A DNA stretch of 64,000 nt from assembly GCA_028554745.1 (NCBI GenBank), contig JAQOTN010000028.1, positions 186,001 to 250,000 on the forward strand, written 5' to 3'. The notes beneath the pieces are model-generated. The model ran no database searches. It had not been told where the DNA came from and worked only from the letters and a program-made list of their open reading frames with translations. Positions 23,750-36,944 of this stretch are shown piece by piece. A program made the position numbers and the translations under genes. Position 1 is the stretch's first letter. Every line of letters starts with the position of its first letter. The stretch comes from Blastocrithidia nonstop. Taxonomy: Eukaryota > Euglenozoa > Kinetoplastea > Trypanosomatida > Trypanosomatidae.

Positions 23750-25879
23750 TTAGACCTCAATTTTGCTCGAGTTTGCATCACGTGTCATTTCAGCTTCGCG
23801 GTTATCGTTATTACTGCTGTTTTCCTCATCATTACCCGCCGCTGTCTTGTGCCTTCAGTGCAGATATCGACGTGACATGAGTGGCAAAAAATCTTTCTTA
23901 TCTTTCCATAACAGGAAAAAGCAGATGAGGCCCGGTACTGCCATGGAAAGAGTGATAAAAATGCAACCATAGGTGTAATCACCATGATGGGTAGTTTGCA
24001 AATGTGCCTGAATCGGTGGCGCAGAAAAGCCTCCAACGGATGCGGCTACAAAGACACAACTCATTAGTGCACCCAAGTTTGGTCCATACATGGGTTTCGT
24101 AATCAACGCCAGCATCACAGCAAACATGCCAGCGGTACAGAACCCAATGATACTGAGTGTGAATGCAAAGCCAACATAATTTCTGCAAAAGATAAATGCA
24201 ATACAGGCAATGGTACCAATAAACGAACACGAGCAATAGGCAAATTCGTCCACGGTAAACGAGGCAAGTCCGCCCATGAGAACCGAACCCACCACCTGAA
24301 ATGCACCTCAGAAGGTAAACACGGTACTTGCCTTACTCGTAGGAATAGGGTGTACCTGGGCATACACCGTGTCAGCTTTACCCATCGACGACACATACGG
24401 CACCGTGACATAGATCAGACCGTAGAAGGCCCAGCCAAAGATCAGCATCATGAAGAAATTAGCAAGAAAATCACAGGTCATGTACACTCGTATTAGCTCC
24501 AGTGCGGTCAGCTTGCGCGTGTGCATGGCATGAATGAGTCGCTCATGTGCCGTCATATTTGCCAATTTATCTGCTGTGGTTGATTCAAATGTCATTTCAT
24601 GCTATGTATTGTGTACACTCTTACTGTGATGGTCTGCTTGAAACGAGTTGCTCTTACAATGAATATGATTATGCTCTTCGCTCTCGTTATCAGTATTATC
24701 ATCATCTTGGTCATCTTCATCGTTATCGGTTGTATCGTCAAAGCCTGAAAAAGATGGATCGCTGTTTGGTGGTTCAGTACCCAAAGAGGGCGGTAGCACA
24801 GTGTAGAATACATTGCCGTTATCAGAGACTGGTTCATGTCCTTTAGCATTATGCCCATTTGACGTTTGTGCGTCTGATACAACAACAACAGCAGAAGTAT
24901 CGTCTGTTGTGTTTGTACAAAGTCGTTGTTCATTCTAAAGTTCGTTGCATTCAGTAATATCAGCCTACAAGGATGACATGTGCGGCTGAGCATTCATTGC
25001 ATCACCTGTAAAAGCAGACTGATTTTGTTCTTCGTTATGTTGGTTGACCTTTGGCAACTTGCTGCTGCTTTTACTCTTCTTCTTCTTCTTGTTGTTCGTG
25101 AGATTTTTAGCCTTTTTGACTGCATGATGTACTTCACCTTTTACCTCACTTACATCATCATGTGAAGTTACAGTATCATATATTTTATTTTTATGTGCAT
25201 CTATATTATCGTCATCACCATCAGCCACGTCTCGTTTGTTGTCAGCTTCGTCATCTGAGTCAGGCTACTAGCGTTTGCAGGAAAGAATAGATGCTACAAG
25301 GCCAATCGCACAGAAGCAGGATGCATAGCGAAACGTTTTGCGCCAGCCATATTGCCCTACCCATTGTCCCAATACAGCAGGAATGAACGCACTGCCAATG
25401 CCTCCACCACAGAATGTAATTCCCTGTGCAAGTCCAAGCTTTGATTTGAACCACGTACTGGTTACCGCCGGACCAGGTGAAAGCATACACGCACAGGCCA
25501 GAGACGCCAGAAGACAGTAGGAAAAAGTTACCGCAATAGACGAGTGGGCATACGAGGAACTAATCCACAACCCAGCAAAGAGTAAGATGGTGGAGGTGAA
25601 CATCAACACTCGAGAGGGCACACGGTCAACAATAAACCCAGCAAGAACACCAAAGGCCGGAGTTAGACCGAGGGCTACAGAGTTGCCAAAACTTACCATC
25701 GTAGCCGAAGGGAAGCCCAGTGAGGCGTCTTTCTGCATACTGTCCGAGAATACAGAGAAACTGTTGTCAATGCCATAACACATTATCTGCATCATCGCCC
25801 CTGAAATTGCAACGAGGTAGCCAATAGGGTGATCAGCGGGCTTGCGTGCAATATTTTTGAGTTGATGTATAAGGTGCAT
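23750..25879 (-). CDS. MFS transporter with long acidic central loop
   Basis: A 709-residue membrane protein. The N-terminal half (residues ~15-200) carries six hydrophobic helices, including GYLVAISGAMMQIMCYGIDN, a loop GFIVDRVPSRVLM that fits the MFS G-x-x-x-D-R motif, and WFKSKLGLAQGI. A ~225-residue hydrophilic loop follows, with Lys-rich (NNKKKKKSKSSSK) and Asp/Asn-rich stretches. The second set of helices starts near residue 450 (DFLANFFMMLIFGWAFYGL) and ends at FLLWKDKKD. The split into 6+6 helices around a cytosolic loop and the domain sequence suggest the monocarboxylate-transporter-like branch; the substrate is unknown. Internal UAG codons lie in the loop and at a helix end, and one UGA (Trp) at 23855-23857. 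UAA at 23750-23752 ends it. Confidence 0.85.
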
Positions 25880-26325
25880 TTTTTTTTTGATCTTAATGGC
25901 TGAAGTTATGATAAGAAGAAAAATAAAGTGTATATGAAATATGAATATACTTCTTTCTTTAAATTAGATAAATGATAAACAAAGAAAATTGTTATAGTAT
26001 TTTTAAGAAGATGAAGAAGTACAAATATTTTTTTCGTTCAAACAGTAAGATTGTATGCACACATACTCTATTCATTGCATAAGAATTGCATAACTACTAA
26101 GTGTTACAAATTATTTAAATGTACACCAGTATGGCTGATAATACAATACTAATATATAATTTTATATTTGCTAATTATTAATTAGTAACCAAATAACAAA
26201 GTAATTGATATCATATATTACTCTTGATTATAATTATTATTTAATTAACTAGTTTATTTTAGTATTAAACAAATTTTTTTAAATTTTTCATGTGATAAAC
26301 TTACTATTTTTTATTATCATTAGTA
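25880..26325. other. AT-rich intergenic spacer
   Basis: Contains a plausible spliced-leader acceptor for the transporter gene at its left end; otherwise AT-rich with nothing recognisable. Confidence 0.6.
25900..25928 (-). promoter_or_regulatory. Candidate spliced-leader acceptor of the MFS gene
   Basis: On the minus strand a pyrimidine tract (TTTATTTTTCTTCTT) is followed within ~14 bases by CAG, ~20 bases upstream of the ATG at 25879. This matches the trypanosomatid trans-splicing arrangement. Inferred from pattern only. Confidence 0.45.
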
Positions 26326-28332
26326 TTATACACTGGCAGCAGCCATAAATTTGGCCCATAACGCGTCCACGTTTTGTTCATCCTTTGTACCATTGACACT
26401 ACTCAGCGCATTTCCTTCACTTCTTGCTTGTTGAGCTTGTAATCGCTTCTCTTGACGTTTGCGCTTGCGTTCTTGCTCTTCTTGTTGCTACAAATAAGAC
26501 ACAAGAGTTACTTAAGCATTTGCACTAGACGATTCTTCTTCTTCATCATCATCATCATCAATATTATCACCATGTTATTAATGAAGATTTTTCGCTTGAC
26601 TACTCACATTCTACGCATTTTTGCGAGTACGTTTTGCTTTTAGTGTTTTTTTACCGTCTATCTTTTTTTTACCATTCTTTGATTTGGCATTTGTTTCCTT
26701 TTCTTCATCATCTTTATTATTTTCACTATCGTCATTGTTGTTATTACTATCATTGGCAGTAGTAGTAGTAGTAGTAGTAGTAGTAGCAGCACTATACTCT
26801 ATCGTATTATCTACTACATTGAAATTGCTATAATGCTCAATCAACTTCATCTGTCGTGAGGCTGGTTGGGTTGTGGCTTATCGGTATTGCGCGTTAGACT
26901 CAAACGGTGGGGCATTAAACCACGGCAACTTACCACGCTGTCAATCGTACAATACCATTCGAGCAGCCGCCTCTACATCGGGCTACCCACCACCCATCAA
27001 CTTCCCACGTAGCTTGGCTAGTTTCTACAAGAAGTCATTCACATCACGTCATTCTCGCACATTGTACGTGGCCACAATATCCTTCTGCTTGACAATCTGC
27101 AAAACCGTCTCCACCACCTAGGTCTTATCCGCATTACCCAAACGCTCCACACGAACGACACCTTTCAGCACCGCCTGTACATCATTGTTCGATTCTTTAT
27201 CGTAGACAACTCCAGGACAGTCAATCAAGAAGATAGACCGGGTGAGGGCTACGTATTGCCATACTTTGGTCTACCCAGGTATGGGGGCTACTTTGCACAC
27301 CGCCTTACGTCGAAGTGTGTTAATCAGTGAACTTTTACCGACATTAGGGTAACCCACAATGCCTACGGAGATGGGCGTTTTGGTTCGTTTGCTGCCACGG
27401 TGGGTGACATTGTGCAGACGGGCGAATTGGCGTAGCAGTGAAATCACATTGCCCTTACCAAACGGGTGATTGACACTGGCATGAAAGGCAATGGTAGGGT
27501 AATCTTTACTGAGCACCTGTAGCCAACGTGCGGTTACTCATAGTGGCACCAGGTCACACTTGTTCAAGATGAGTACAAAGTGTTTGTATTTTTTTTATTT
27601 ACGCATGTACTACTCAATGTAGGAACTACGCGTTCCGAGCGGGTCACGGGCGTCTACCACGTACAATATCACATCGGAGCTATCAATCACCTTGAAAAGC
27701 TCACACCAGATTCGATTTGATTGACCTTTGGTGAAGAGCACACTGTTCTTCGACTTGTCTCGCTTCTACTAAACCACTTTCATTTTACGCAAATCACGAT
27801 CCTTGTCAATTTTACCCTCCACATAATCACTCACTTTCTCATTGGCCTGAGTGGCTAGTGTCTGTACGTCTACCGCGTTTAATCGAACACGCTTTCGGGT
27901 AGCCTTATCACCAAACGTCTTTGACCATTACATCTCTTGTCGAATGCTACTGTCCATGTTACCCTTGGGTTACTCCAATAGGCTCAGTGGTAGTTTGGAT
28001 TGCTTGATAATGACACTGTACGGATCTTTATACTTGGCACCCATCTCCGTGCGAAACTACTGTAGTGCGTTTTGTCCAATCGTGCGTGTGTTACCGAACC
28101 AACGTCGATCTGGTGCAATGCGTGCCATTTGCGTCTCTACTCGGTCCGATGCCTTTAACACACTACCTTTTACAATATTACCCTTTTCATCACGCTTGAT
28201 CTTACTCTTGTACATCTTTAGTCGCTTGATGGTTCGTTGATCACGCAAGTTGGTCTTGGTTGGGTCGGTGCGTCGGTTAGGGTTGGTAGGAGGTAGCATT
28301 CCCTTGCCAGCCTTTTTGCCTGGTTTGCCCAT
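26326..28332 (-). CDS. NOG2: Nucleolar GTP-binding protein 2 (NOG2/NUG2)
   Basis: A 668-residue circularly permuted GTPase. The basic N-terminus has [20 protein letters not shown] and [14 protein letters not shown], typical of NOG2/GNL2. The G motifs come in permuted order: NKCDLVP (G4, ~residue 255), [15 protein letters not shown] (G1, ~331) and DCPGVVY (G3, ~371). This protein acts in the nucleolus on pre-60S ribosome maturation. Reassigned codons fall on conserved positions: UAG at 27271-27273 is the Glu of PGETKVWQY, UGA at 26941-26943 is the Trp of YDWQRG, and a UGA encodes the Trp after LVPL. The C-terminal tail has Thr and Asn runs and Lys-rich basic stretches. The ATG at 28332 gives [14 protein letters not shown] at 26326-26328 ends it. 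Confidence 0.95.
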
Positions 28333-29079
28333 TGTGCAGAAAAAAATAAGTATAGTTATATCTGAAAACAATATGGTTAAAGTACTGATACTTACAATTA
28401 CTACGATAATAGTTAATAAAAAGATTTAGAGTAGAGAAAAAGAGAAGAGCAATAATGTGTATATAATTTGCACATTTACAAAAATATATTGTGCAGCATA
28501 AACACACAACTAATTTTACTCAATAATTAATCAAAGACATTATTAAAAATATAATATTAGTTAAAATGCATAATTTTGATTATTGTATATAAATAATTAT
28601 TGACATTATTTTTGTTCTTAAGCAATAATCACATTGACGCTTACATTAAATTTTGTTGCAGAATAATTAACATTACTAGTTAATATTTTTATGTTCTTTT
28701 TTTTTCGTATTTCGAAAAGTCACGCAAATATCTGAAGTAAACAATTATGTTTATGAGAGTTATCTGCATACATTTTCAATCTTTATTATTTACAAACAAA
28801 CTTTTTTTACAAAGGTAAAGTAGAACTTTCTGTTAAACATTTTAACTTACACGACAGTAACAAATGATGGGTTAGTAAAACGCGCAAAAATTACTTTGTT
28901 TTTTTTAGTATTGCTAATTGTTTAGTCACGAGATAGTGCAAGCACTTTATATAATGTATAAATATCAAAATTCAGTAGTGAAGTATAAATATTTTTGCTT
29001 TACTATAAAAAAGATAGAAAAAAGTAGCACGTAGGTACAAAAGAAAGTAGTTAGTAAATATGTTTACATGTTTATTTGC
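28333..29079. other. AT-rich intergenic spacer
   Basis: No coding character in either strand. Confidence 0.6.
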
Positions 29080-29832
29080 TTACTGAACAAAAGTTGGTTT
29101 AGTCGCATCATCAAACCATGGATAGTCATGCTAGACCGCGGCCAAATCTTCCTCCGTAATCGCCACATCCACGGGCACGTTCAAGATGTTACGCAAGAAG
29201 ATCTCATCCTCGTCTGACCGCAGTCTGCAGCCGAGGGCTACTGCCATAAAGTCAATAAGTCCATGCATATCATACTTCTCTGCCGCGTTCATAATTTGCA
29301 AGTAGTACTTTTCGTATTCGTTCTTGGAAAGCCATTTGGTGTAAAACTCCTCATCCCATGGATCGGTCACGACGTAGCTAAAGTCACGATAGACACATGG
29401 TTTGACTAATGGACTAGCCGCTTTACCATCGGCACCATACTGCTTTGTCCAGTGTACGAGCACCTCAAGTATAGGGCTGGCGAAGTCAAAGCGATAAATC
29501 ATCACCTCTGCTTCCGCGTCTTCGCTGCCTTCCATTATAAACGGGCATTTAGCGGCCACTTCTTTCTACATACTCATCATCTTACCATCCCCACACTGTA
29601 CAATGAGGTCAACGTTCTGGTTCATTAAGAATTTGCCTGTCGGTCCTTTGATCGCCTAGCGTACTTCGGGTAATGCCTGCACGATGGGCTGCGGGGTGAC
29701 CGCGTGTTGCTGCTGGTGTTGTTGCTGCAGTGAACGCAAAAACGCCGTGGCCGACTGAGTTGAGTTTGGTGCATTGGGACGCATATTGAACATTTGATTT
29801 GGACGATTTTAGTATGACATTTTTGTCTTCAT
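29080..29832 (-). CDS. SKP1-like protein
   Basis: A 250-residue protein. After an ~60-residue Asn/Gln-rich extension it shows a BTB/POZ-like part (NVDLIVQCGDGKMMSMEKEV, then ASPILEVLVHWTKQYGAD) and a SKP1 C-terminal part: WDEEFYTKWL, IMNAAEKYDMHGLIDFMAVA and ILNVPVDVAITEEDLAAVEH followed by DYPWFDD. These match the SKP1 pattern of WDxxF, AAxYLxIxGLLD and F-x-I-x-x-D-x-T-x-E-E. SKP1 links F-box proteins to cullin in SCF ubiquitin ligases. UAG codons supply three Glu in these parts. Two in-frame ATGs (29832 and 29820) are possible starts; the first is used. It is longer than usual SKP1 (~160 residues) and quite divergent. Confidence 0.75.
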
Positions 29833-30237
29833 TTTATTTATTGTGGTGCTGCTGATTTTTTTTTACTATTAGACCTTTGTTTAAATGTAATATTATGTAT
29901 GTATATGTTAGCACAACGCTTACTGTAGTGAATAGAGTAACTGTATTTTTATATGTTAGTAAAAGGAAAAAGGCGAAGTATCACAAAGAAGAATACACAA
30001 CACTATGAGTGAATGTGATATAAATTATTTGTTCTATCTACTATGTATACTACTATTTTTTTGGTAGCTTGTTGTCAACAAATTGTAAAGAAAAAAATTT
30101 TTTGAAAAAAGAAGAAATAATGACTATAATTTATATTTTAGAGTAATAACAATTATCATAAAGTAAATGATAATATTAAGGAAACAAATATTTAAACAAT
30201 TCAGCTAACATTTTGTAGAATGCACGTAAATATTTTT
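29833..30237. other. AT-rich intergenic spacer
   Basis: No coding character; A/T runs only. Confidence 0.6.
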
Positions 30238-33200
30238 TTACTAAGGTAAAAAGTGAAGTGCGATATCTGCGGAAACTCCAGCAGAGATAAGCATTGGTGC
30301 AGCCTGGCGCATCGACAACACCTCATTACTCTTTACATTGTTTGTAACGCCATTACCATCAGTCGTAGACGTTGTTGTAATGGTAGTTGTGGCAATAACT
30401 TCTTTCATTACCTGCAGCATGACTTTTCATCAGCCGCTGTCGTTCGGTCGTGTACCACGAAGTAACTATACAATCAAATAAAATAGCTTTTGTTCATGTA
30501 GCACTAATTTGATTTCACTAAGTGTTTTATTTTTGTCATTATCGTCGTCGTTCTCATCATCCATGCTGGCTAAAGTGAATGGGTATTATTGCTTTTGTCG
30601 TATAAGTAAATTATAATCAATGAACACTTTAACAAACTCATCAAATGCAAGTTGGGTAGTACCAATCATACCTCGCAAGACACTCACTACTAATTGCAAC
30701 AGTTACATCGATAATTGGTCCGTTCTAGTAAAGCTATACTTACCTTTTTTGTCAACTTTATCATTGTTTACATTATCAGTGATATTACTACGCTTGTCCT
30801 AGCTTATATTATCACCATGTCTAGCATCAACATTAGGGGTCTACGCATTATCGCTACACACCGCCCCACAACTTTGCATGGCAGTAGGAGAGTTAGCAAT
30901 GATAGACAGCGTTAGACACAGCTGGCGAAGCGAACATGTAGTAGAGTAACACAAATCTTTTAGCAAACGCGCAATAGCGTTATCGTCTTCGTTGTGTACT
31001 TCAGCAACTATTGCAATAATGGTCAAATATCGATAATTGGTTTTGGTGAATGGCTGCTCTACATGCAACGGTAATTGATATGAAGAGTTCAAAGGTAATA
31101 TTGGTCCATGTGGTGTATTTATGGTTGCTACATTGCCTGCACGCATTCGAGATTTGTTACTGTACACAAACGCATACTGCACCGCCTACTCATAATCTTA
31201 CATGATAATGGCTCAAACAGCAAAAAGTTCAATTAGTTTATCGTTGTCTACCGCTAAGCGAGCAACATGCGATGTTTTCGTTTGCAACTATTGCTGTTGT
31301 TGTTGTTATTGTTATTTCTATAATACATAATCATGAGACTGATGTGACAAAGTTGACTCTCGATAGGTAAACTGAGCATTTTTACGTTTACGTGTTAGTG
31401 AACGTAATACACGTTTTGCGAAAGTATATGTCATACTATTCAATGGACAGTATGTGTTATGCTTTCATTCTTCTTTTTCTTTTCTGCCGTGATGTTGTGG
31501 TGTATGATCTTTCACAGCTGTATTATACCTGTATGTATTTGACAATATCATATGAGCAGCATGGTAGTCTGTAAACACGTTAATCATTTTGGCATACTAT
31601 GGCAACACATGCAGAGCGTCATAAAAATTCATTGCTACTTGTCATTGACCTATTGCCGCTCACGCCTACATTACATAATGATAGATAGAATAATGAGTTT
31701 TGTCCATTGAGCTGAGAATTTAACCAGTTGGCCTAACAAGCAATAATTGCATTTACTATACCTATTTCGCAGAAGACTGAAGAGGAGAAGAAGAAGAAGA
31801 AAGTGAAAGAAGCCCTTTACTTGATGTCTACCATCATTGGCAATACTGTGTGATGTCTTTACGTGACATCATCCTCAAGACATTTTCTTTGCCATAGAAC
31901 AACTCAAGAATTTACATGGGCTAATGTACTCGATGCAGCATGGCAAACACTTTGCCCATGGCTACTTTTGATGTGTTTTCCTAATCGTTTGTTTTTGTTC
32001 TTATTGTTATTGTTGTTACGTTATCTGCTAGTTGTAAAGTTGCCGATTATGTCTTTTCACTTCTTTTGTTATACTTGAGCACCTTGTCAAGTACTTGACG
32101 TCATTGTGTTGCAGGACATAAGATAACATACGCTTACATAAACTCTACTGGAATGTTTTGCATTGTATTCTGTTCGTTTGACTGTTATTTCACATTTTTA
32201 TCATTTGTAGATGGTGTTGTTAAATTTTACACTTTTATCATAAATTATGCAAATCACTAAAATGGTGTACATCCATGCAACTGTGTCGACGTTGAAGAGT
32301 CTGACAAGGATGTGTTTTCACTGGTTTATTAATGACTGTAAACACTTAAATTATTTTTCTTATTTTGCAACAGTGTGTGATGGTGTCATAGTCGAGCTGC
32401 TTCAATCAATCCAAGGCGTCAGCCTGGATTTTGCACGTCTAATACTTGTGTATAATTCAATTGACTAGCCAATGCTCATGCTTGACGTCAGCCATCATGA
32501 TGTACCGATGCTACTCGCCGTATGATTAGCGGAAACACAGAAGCAAGTGAAACAACAGACTACTCATCATCACTAGCCTCACTAGTTTCATTTTTATTAT
32601 GCTCACTATTTGAGCGTGCGTGATCTTCTTCACTATTTGTCTGTAATGTTATTGCTGCAGCTGGTGCTGTTGTTGTTGTAGTTGTGGTAGTTCGTGCACT
32701 ACGTTTGTGTGTTTTTTGATGTAGACTACTTCATCGAAAAGATGTACAGAGTGTCATGGCAACTCCCGTCTCACCACTTGCTGCTAATCCGACAATGCAA
32801 TCAATAAGTGCATCTACATTGTCATTATTTGTAAATTTGCTGTTTTTAGTAATATTGTCAACATTAGGAAGTTTATCTGCATTTTAGTTGATGTTGCCAT
32901 CTTCATTATTGACAGCATTTTCATGAATGTAATCGCTATACAAATTTGCATTCATATTGACATTTTGTGCATGATCATGTCGTTGTGTTTTCTGTTGTGC
33001 ATTGTTCCTCATCTCACTCAGCAATATGAGTGGTAACTATGGGTTAATGGCAGCAAGATGTGGTGATTGTAACACATAACGATAATGTTGTGTAAACAAT
33101 GGGATATGTTGTATTTTAGCTTATGCAAGACATTACAACTGTTACAAGAGCAAAGTGTGACCTCATGAGTTGTCTAATGCCTTTTCGTGATAGGTGCACT

Positions 33201-33480
33201 GCGAGGCAGCGAGGGCGTAATTGCTGAGAATGTCATTGAGAAGTATACTTTTCATAAATGGTGTGCCTCACTGCAGCAGTTTATATCGCACCTATCGTAG
33301 TACATTCATGCTACTCATCTGCAGGCTAAACCCACGTGGACCGTGTAGGTGTGCGTTGGCTAAGTTAGCATACAACGAACGTGCCTAGGACAATGACACC
33401 TGTGTAGAAGTAGATGACAAACCAGTAGCGGGAGTATGTAGTTTGATGAAGAAGGCACTGAGAGCTGCTTGTCACGACAT
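30238..33480 (-). CDS. Large helical orphan protein, possibly PPR/helical-repeat type
   Basis: A 1080-residue protein, ATG at 33480, UAA at 30238-30240. The N-terminus MSWQAALSAFFIKL begins with UGA as Trp. Segments such as FMKSILLNDILSNYALAASQ, WRQAWALASQLNYTQVLDV, WAAIGQWQVAMNFYDALHVL and LCLTLSIIANSPTAMQ look like paired amphipathic helices, as in PPR-like or other helical-repeat proteins of kinetoplastid mitochondria. Between them are disordered inserts rich in Asn, Asp, Thr and Gln, including a Ser run from a (TCT)n tract near 31780-31805. Dozens of UAA, UAG and UGA codons are read through. I do not recognise the family. The frame is supported by constant composition over 3.2 kb and an exact multiple of three. 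Confidence 0.65.
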
Positions 33481-33814
33481 TATTCGCTAATTCAAATTAA
33501 CAAGAGTTAAATTATTTTTTTTTAGTGTAAAAGTAATATTAAGTGAATACAAGTACTATTGTCTGTTACAAAAGGAAAAAATATATATAAGAATAGAGAG
33601 CAATCCAAAGGAAAAAAGTTCGATGAAGAGTTTGTTGTGTTGACAAAACTGTAATGCAGATAAAACTGAAAATTTAACCAACTATTTATTGATTTATATA
33701 ATAAGTTTACTAGATGTATATATATATATACATATATATAAAAATATTTATCTATAAAATGTTCTTATCAAGATCATTTACAAATAAATAAAAATAATTT
33801 GCTAAAGGAATGTG

Positions 33815-33860
<46 letters not shown>

Positions 33861-33890
33861 AAAATATGTGCACATTACAGATCTACATAA
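33481..33890. other. AT-rich intergenic spacer
   Basis: Holds a ~41-bp (TA)n tract and further AT-rich sequence between two convergent-free, co-directional genes. No gene seen. Confidence 0.6.
33818..33858. repeat. (TA)n microsatellite
   Basis: Uninterrupted TA dinucleotides for about 41 bp, the longest simple repeat in the window, ~30 bp beyond the stop of the phosphoesterase gene. Confidence 0.95.
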
Positions 33891-36800
33891 TTACTTCTAC
33901 ACATTCGTAGGTGTTACCTTCGTCTTCAGTCGATGTATTTCTTTGTATGCCAGCTCTTCCGTACTTCACCTGCTCACAAGCTCACCACCCACCGAAAAGC
34001 AACCGTCATACTTCTATGTTTGTTGGCACTACTGTTGTCGTTGTATTTGTTGCTATTATTTTTGCTGTTCAAGTAACATTTTCTGTAAATCACTAACCGT
34101 AACGATTTTCACCTCTTATGAACGAAAGGCATTTGATGTTTTGTGGAGTTCATAACCTACAACCTAGGTAGACTGTATTCGTTGAATTAATTCTGCTAAA
34201 TTTTACTTGTTGTGTGCTAATCTAGTCAATGATACATTGTCCTATTTCATATTACACTCACTACTCTTGTCTGTTTACTGCATAGAGTTTCTTCATTTGT
34301 CATAGTTTGCATTACTATTTTTTCCACTACTGATATCTTGTAACGATGACTATTACTATAAATGCTGTTTATTTTGTTGCTTTTGTTGTTGTTGATGTTA
34401 AATCTGCCATGCATCGTAATCACATTGAGATAGTGGTATCTTCACTCACCACCCATCCTTCATTCGACGGCCTAGATAATTTTTGTTTTTGTATTCTTAC
34501 TTTCTATTTTGTTTTGTTTGTACTGATGAATAAGTTAGTGCAGAAAAGCAAGTTGCTGGCGAGGCGTCAAACGCAAAGCATCGGCCATCACTTCGTTTGC
34601 CATGCACTCACACACGCAATTTACTACCACTATCCCTGTTCTATTCATTTCTTTATAGACAATGATTACCCTCATCTTCATCATTCTCATCATCATTATC
34701 ACCATTATACGTAATCTTGTTTGACGTTACTTCACTATGATAAATATTATCATCATGGTATGTTTCACTCATTTTGTTTCTATCCTTTATGTCTGTCTAT
34801 TACTACTACATGTCTTCTACCTCAAAAATAATTTCTTGCACCGCAGCTCCACGTCTATTTATTTGTATTACAGACTTAATTTGTTATTTATTTTAGGAAA
34901 AAGGCTACTTTACAGACGTACTCGTTATGTATGCTTTATTACTTTTTTTGTCAGAGATATCTGTCTGCTTGCATGTCAAGTTTTCAGTAATTTATTGTAT
35001 CTGATTGTTTTCATTTTACTTGCTATTAACTGAATTTTAATGATGATAACTATGATAACATTTTTGTTATTAATGTTTCTTGTTGTGTGCTATTTACTCA
35101 TGATTTATGTTATATGTCAGTTTCGTCGATGAAGATGGATCAGTACCTCTACTGCAGTAAGAGTTGTCTCCGTCAATGAGCACAAAGGAGCCATGTGGTG
35201 GTTGGAAGAGCAGCGTAGGGCTGTCCCCACAGGGCTGATGTCCACTACACACCACTTGTACTCCATTTTGTAATAAATACGATACCACGGGCAATGTAGC
35301 GTACTGAGGTCCATGTAGACCAATAAAGGAATTCACCACCACCGAGTGAGGCGCTCACAGACGAGGGTAGCAGTACTGACGTAACACCTACCCACCAACA
35401 AACGAAGTCGTGTAATAATGATTACAGTTATTGTTGATTTAATCAGTACTACTATAAATACTACATTAATCATTTTGCTGCTTTCATTAATTCATTGCAT
35501 CTTACCACTAGGTCAAGCTGTCTTCTTTGAATTGATGTAATGCGTTTATTCAGTCATTTATCTATTCACTTGGCAATTGTTTACCATACACACGTGAGCC
35601 ATTGGCGTTGTTTGCCAATACAATTTACTACTATGATGCTATAACTTATAACTATTACACTTCTGTTTTGTGGTTGTGTTTAGTATGTGTTTTTTGTTCT
35701 TTATCATGTAATGCACTGGATGATGTGTCTTGTCTTGTTTTATTAAGAGTATTACAAATATTATTATTATTTAGATGATGCCAGCGTTATCGTCGTCGTG
35801 CATGAAGAAGAGGTACAAATCGTAGATTGATCTCATTAATGCCTCCATGCACGAATAAGAGAGACGATAACTTTATTATGAGTTAGCCCTGATGCATGTA
35901 TTCGTAATACACACCACCAGGTTTAATTGCCGCAAAGAAACTCTACGCTACCTCTTCATCTGTAATGATGTCACTATCACTATTATCAGAAAAGTTGTGT
36001 TTACAATGTGTGGTGTGGGCCAAGGCAGCTAATTCGTTACGGCGATGCTCAAACGTGTCTGTACATCCCATTTTATACTTGAGTGCTCATTGTAGGAAAG
36101 AAATCTTATCTGGCATTACTGATTACATGTTTTTATCAAAAAACTTTACAACTTTTGACTTACTGTCATCATCACTTCCATTTGCTTATTTGCTTTTACT
36201 GTATTCCTTTTTTTATTATTTTTTATGCCATTACTTATTATAGCGTCGGTGTAAAAATTATCGATAGGAAATGATCTGTGGGTGAAGTGAACCGGTGAGT
36301 CGGGTGAGTGGGAAGGCACGGTGTTGTGCCTCTTCAGGGGTAAGGTTTGACACACACTGTATCAGTGGTCCAAGCACTAACTTGTTTAAATCACGATTGC
36401 CTAACATGAGGTGAACCCGATCAGGATAGCGCGCCTTGAAGTCAAGTAACAAACGGGCAAACGTTAGGTCATCTCCGTGATCAAAGGCATCACCACCGTA
36501 CACAAAGTGTGTAACATCTTCAGTAGTATTGTTGTGCTCGCATTATTACAATTTATTGCTATCACAAAGATTTACTCTTTCTCTAGTTGTTGTTATTTTG
36601 TTTTCATTATACTCATGATCAACAAATTACGTATCAGTGTTTACTTTTAGCATTTACTCAAATGTTTTTGCGTTAGTATTTGCTTGTAGACATTTTTACG
36701 GGTGCCATGGTGCTACACTAGAATGCATTCTTGACACGAACTACCCCTGAAAGTCTATTTCGTACTTCTGTAGCACATTGACATTGAGCATACTTTATGG

Positions 36801-36944
36801 TATATGTACTGTACTATGTGTAATTTTGTCTCGTCAACATAGTATTTTGCTAATGTGCATAAAGCGATTGAAGTAATGTATGTCACCTTCAACATCTGTC
36901 AAGAAGCAGACGCGAAGTAGTGAGAGCAGTGTTTTGCTGAACAT
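33891..36944 (-). CDS. Calcineurin-like metallophosphoesterase with long disordered inserts
   Basis: A 1017-residue protein. All metal-binding blocks of the calcineurin-like fold can be seen in order: FLTDVEGDIHYFNRF (residues ~15-29), VYGGDAFDHGDD (~145), HLMLGNRDLNK (~178), LLFVHGG (~364) and VVCSGHQPCGD (~567) followed by VLIDGDNSYCS. They are separated by Asn/Glu/Lys-rich inserts dense in UAA and UAG codons. The last ~400 residues have no recognised domain, with short conserved-looking pieces such as GRRMKDGWWVKIPLSQCDYD. The family acts on phosphoproteins or small phosphate esters; the substrate is unknown. The D-x-E-G-D first motif is a variant of the usual D-x-H, so a metal-ligand change is possible. 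ATG at 36944, UAA at 33891-33893. Confidence 0.8.
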
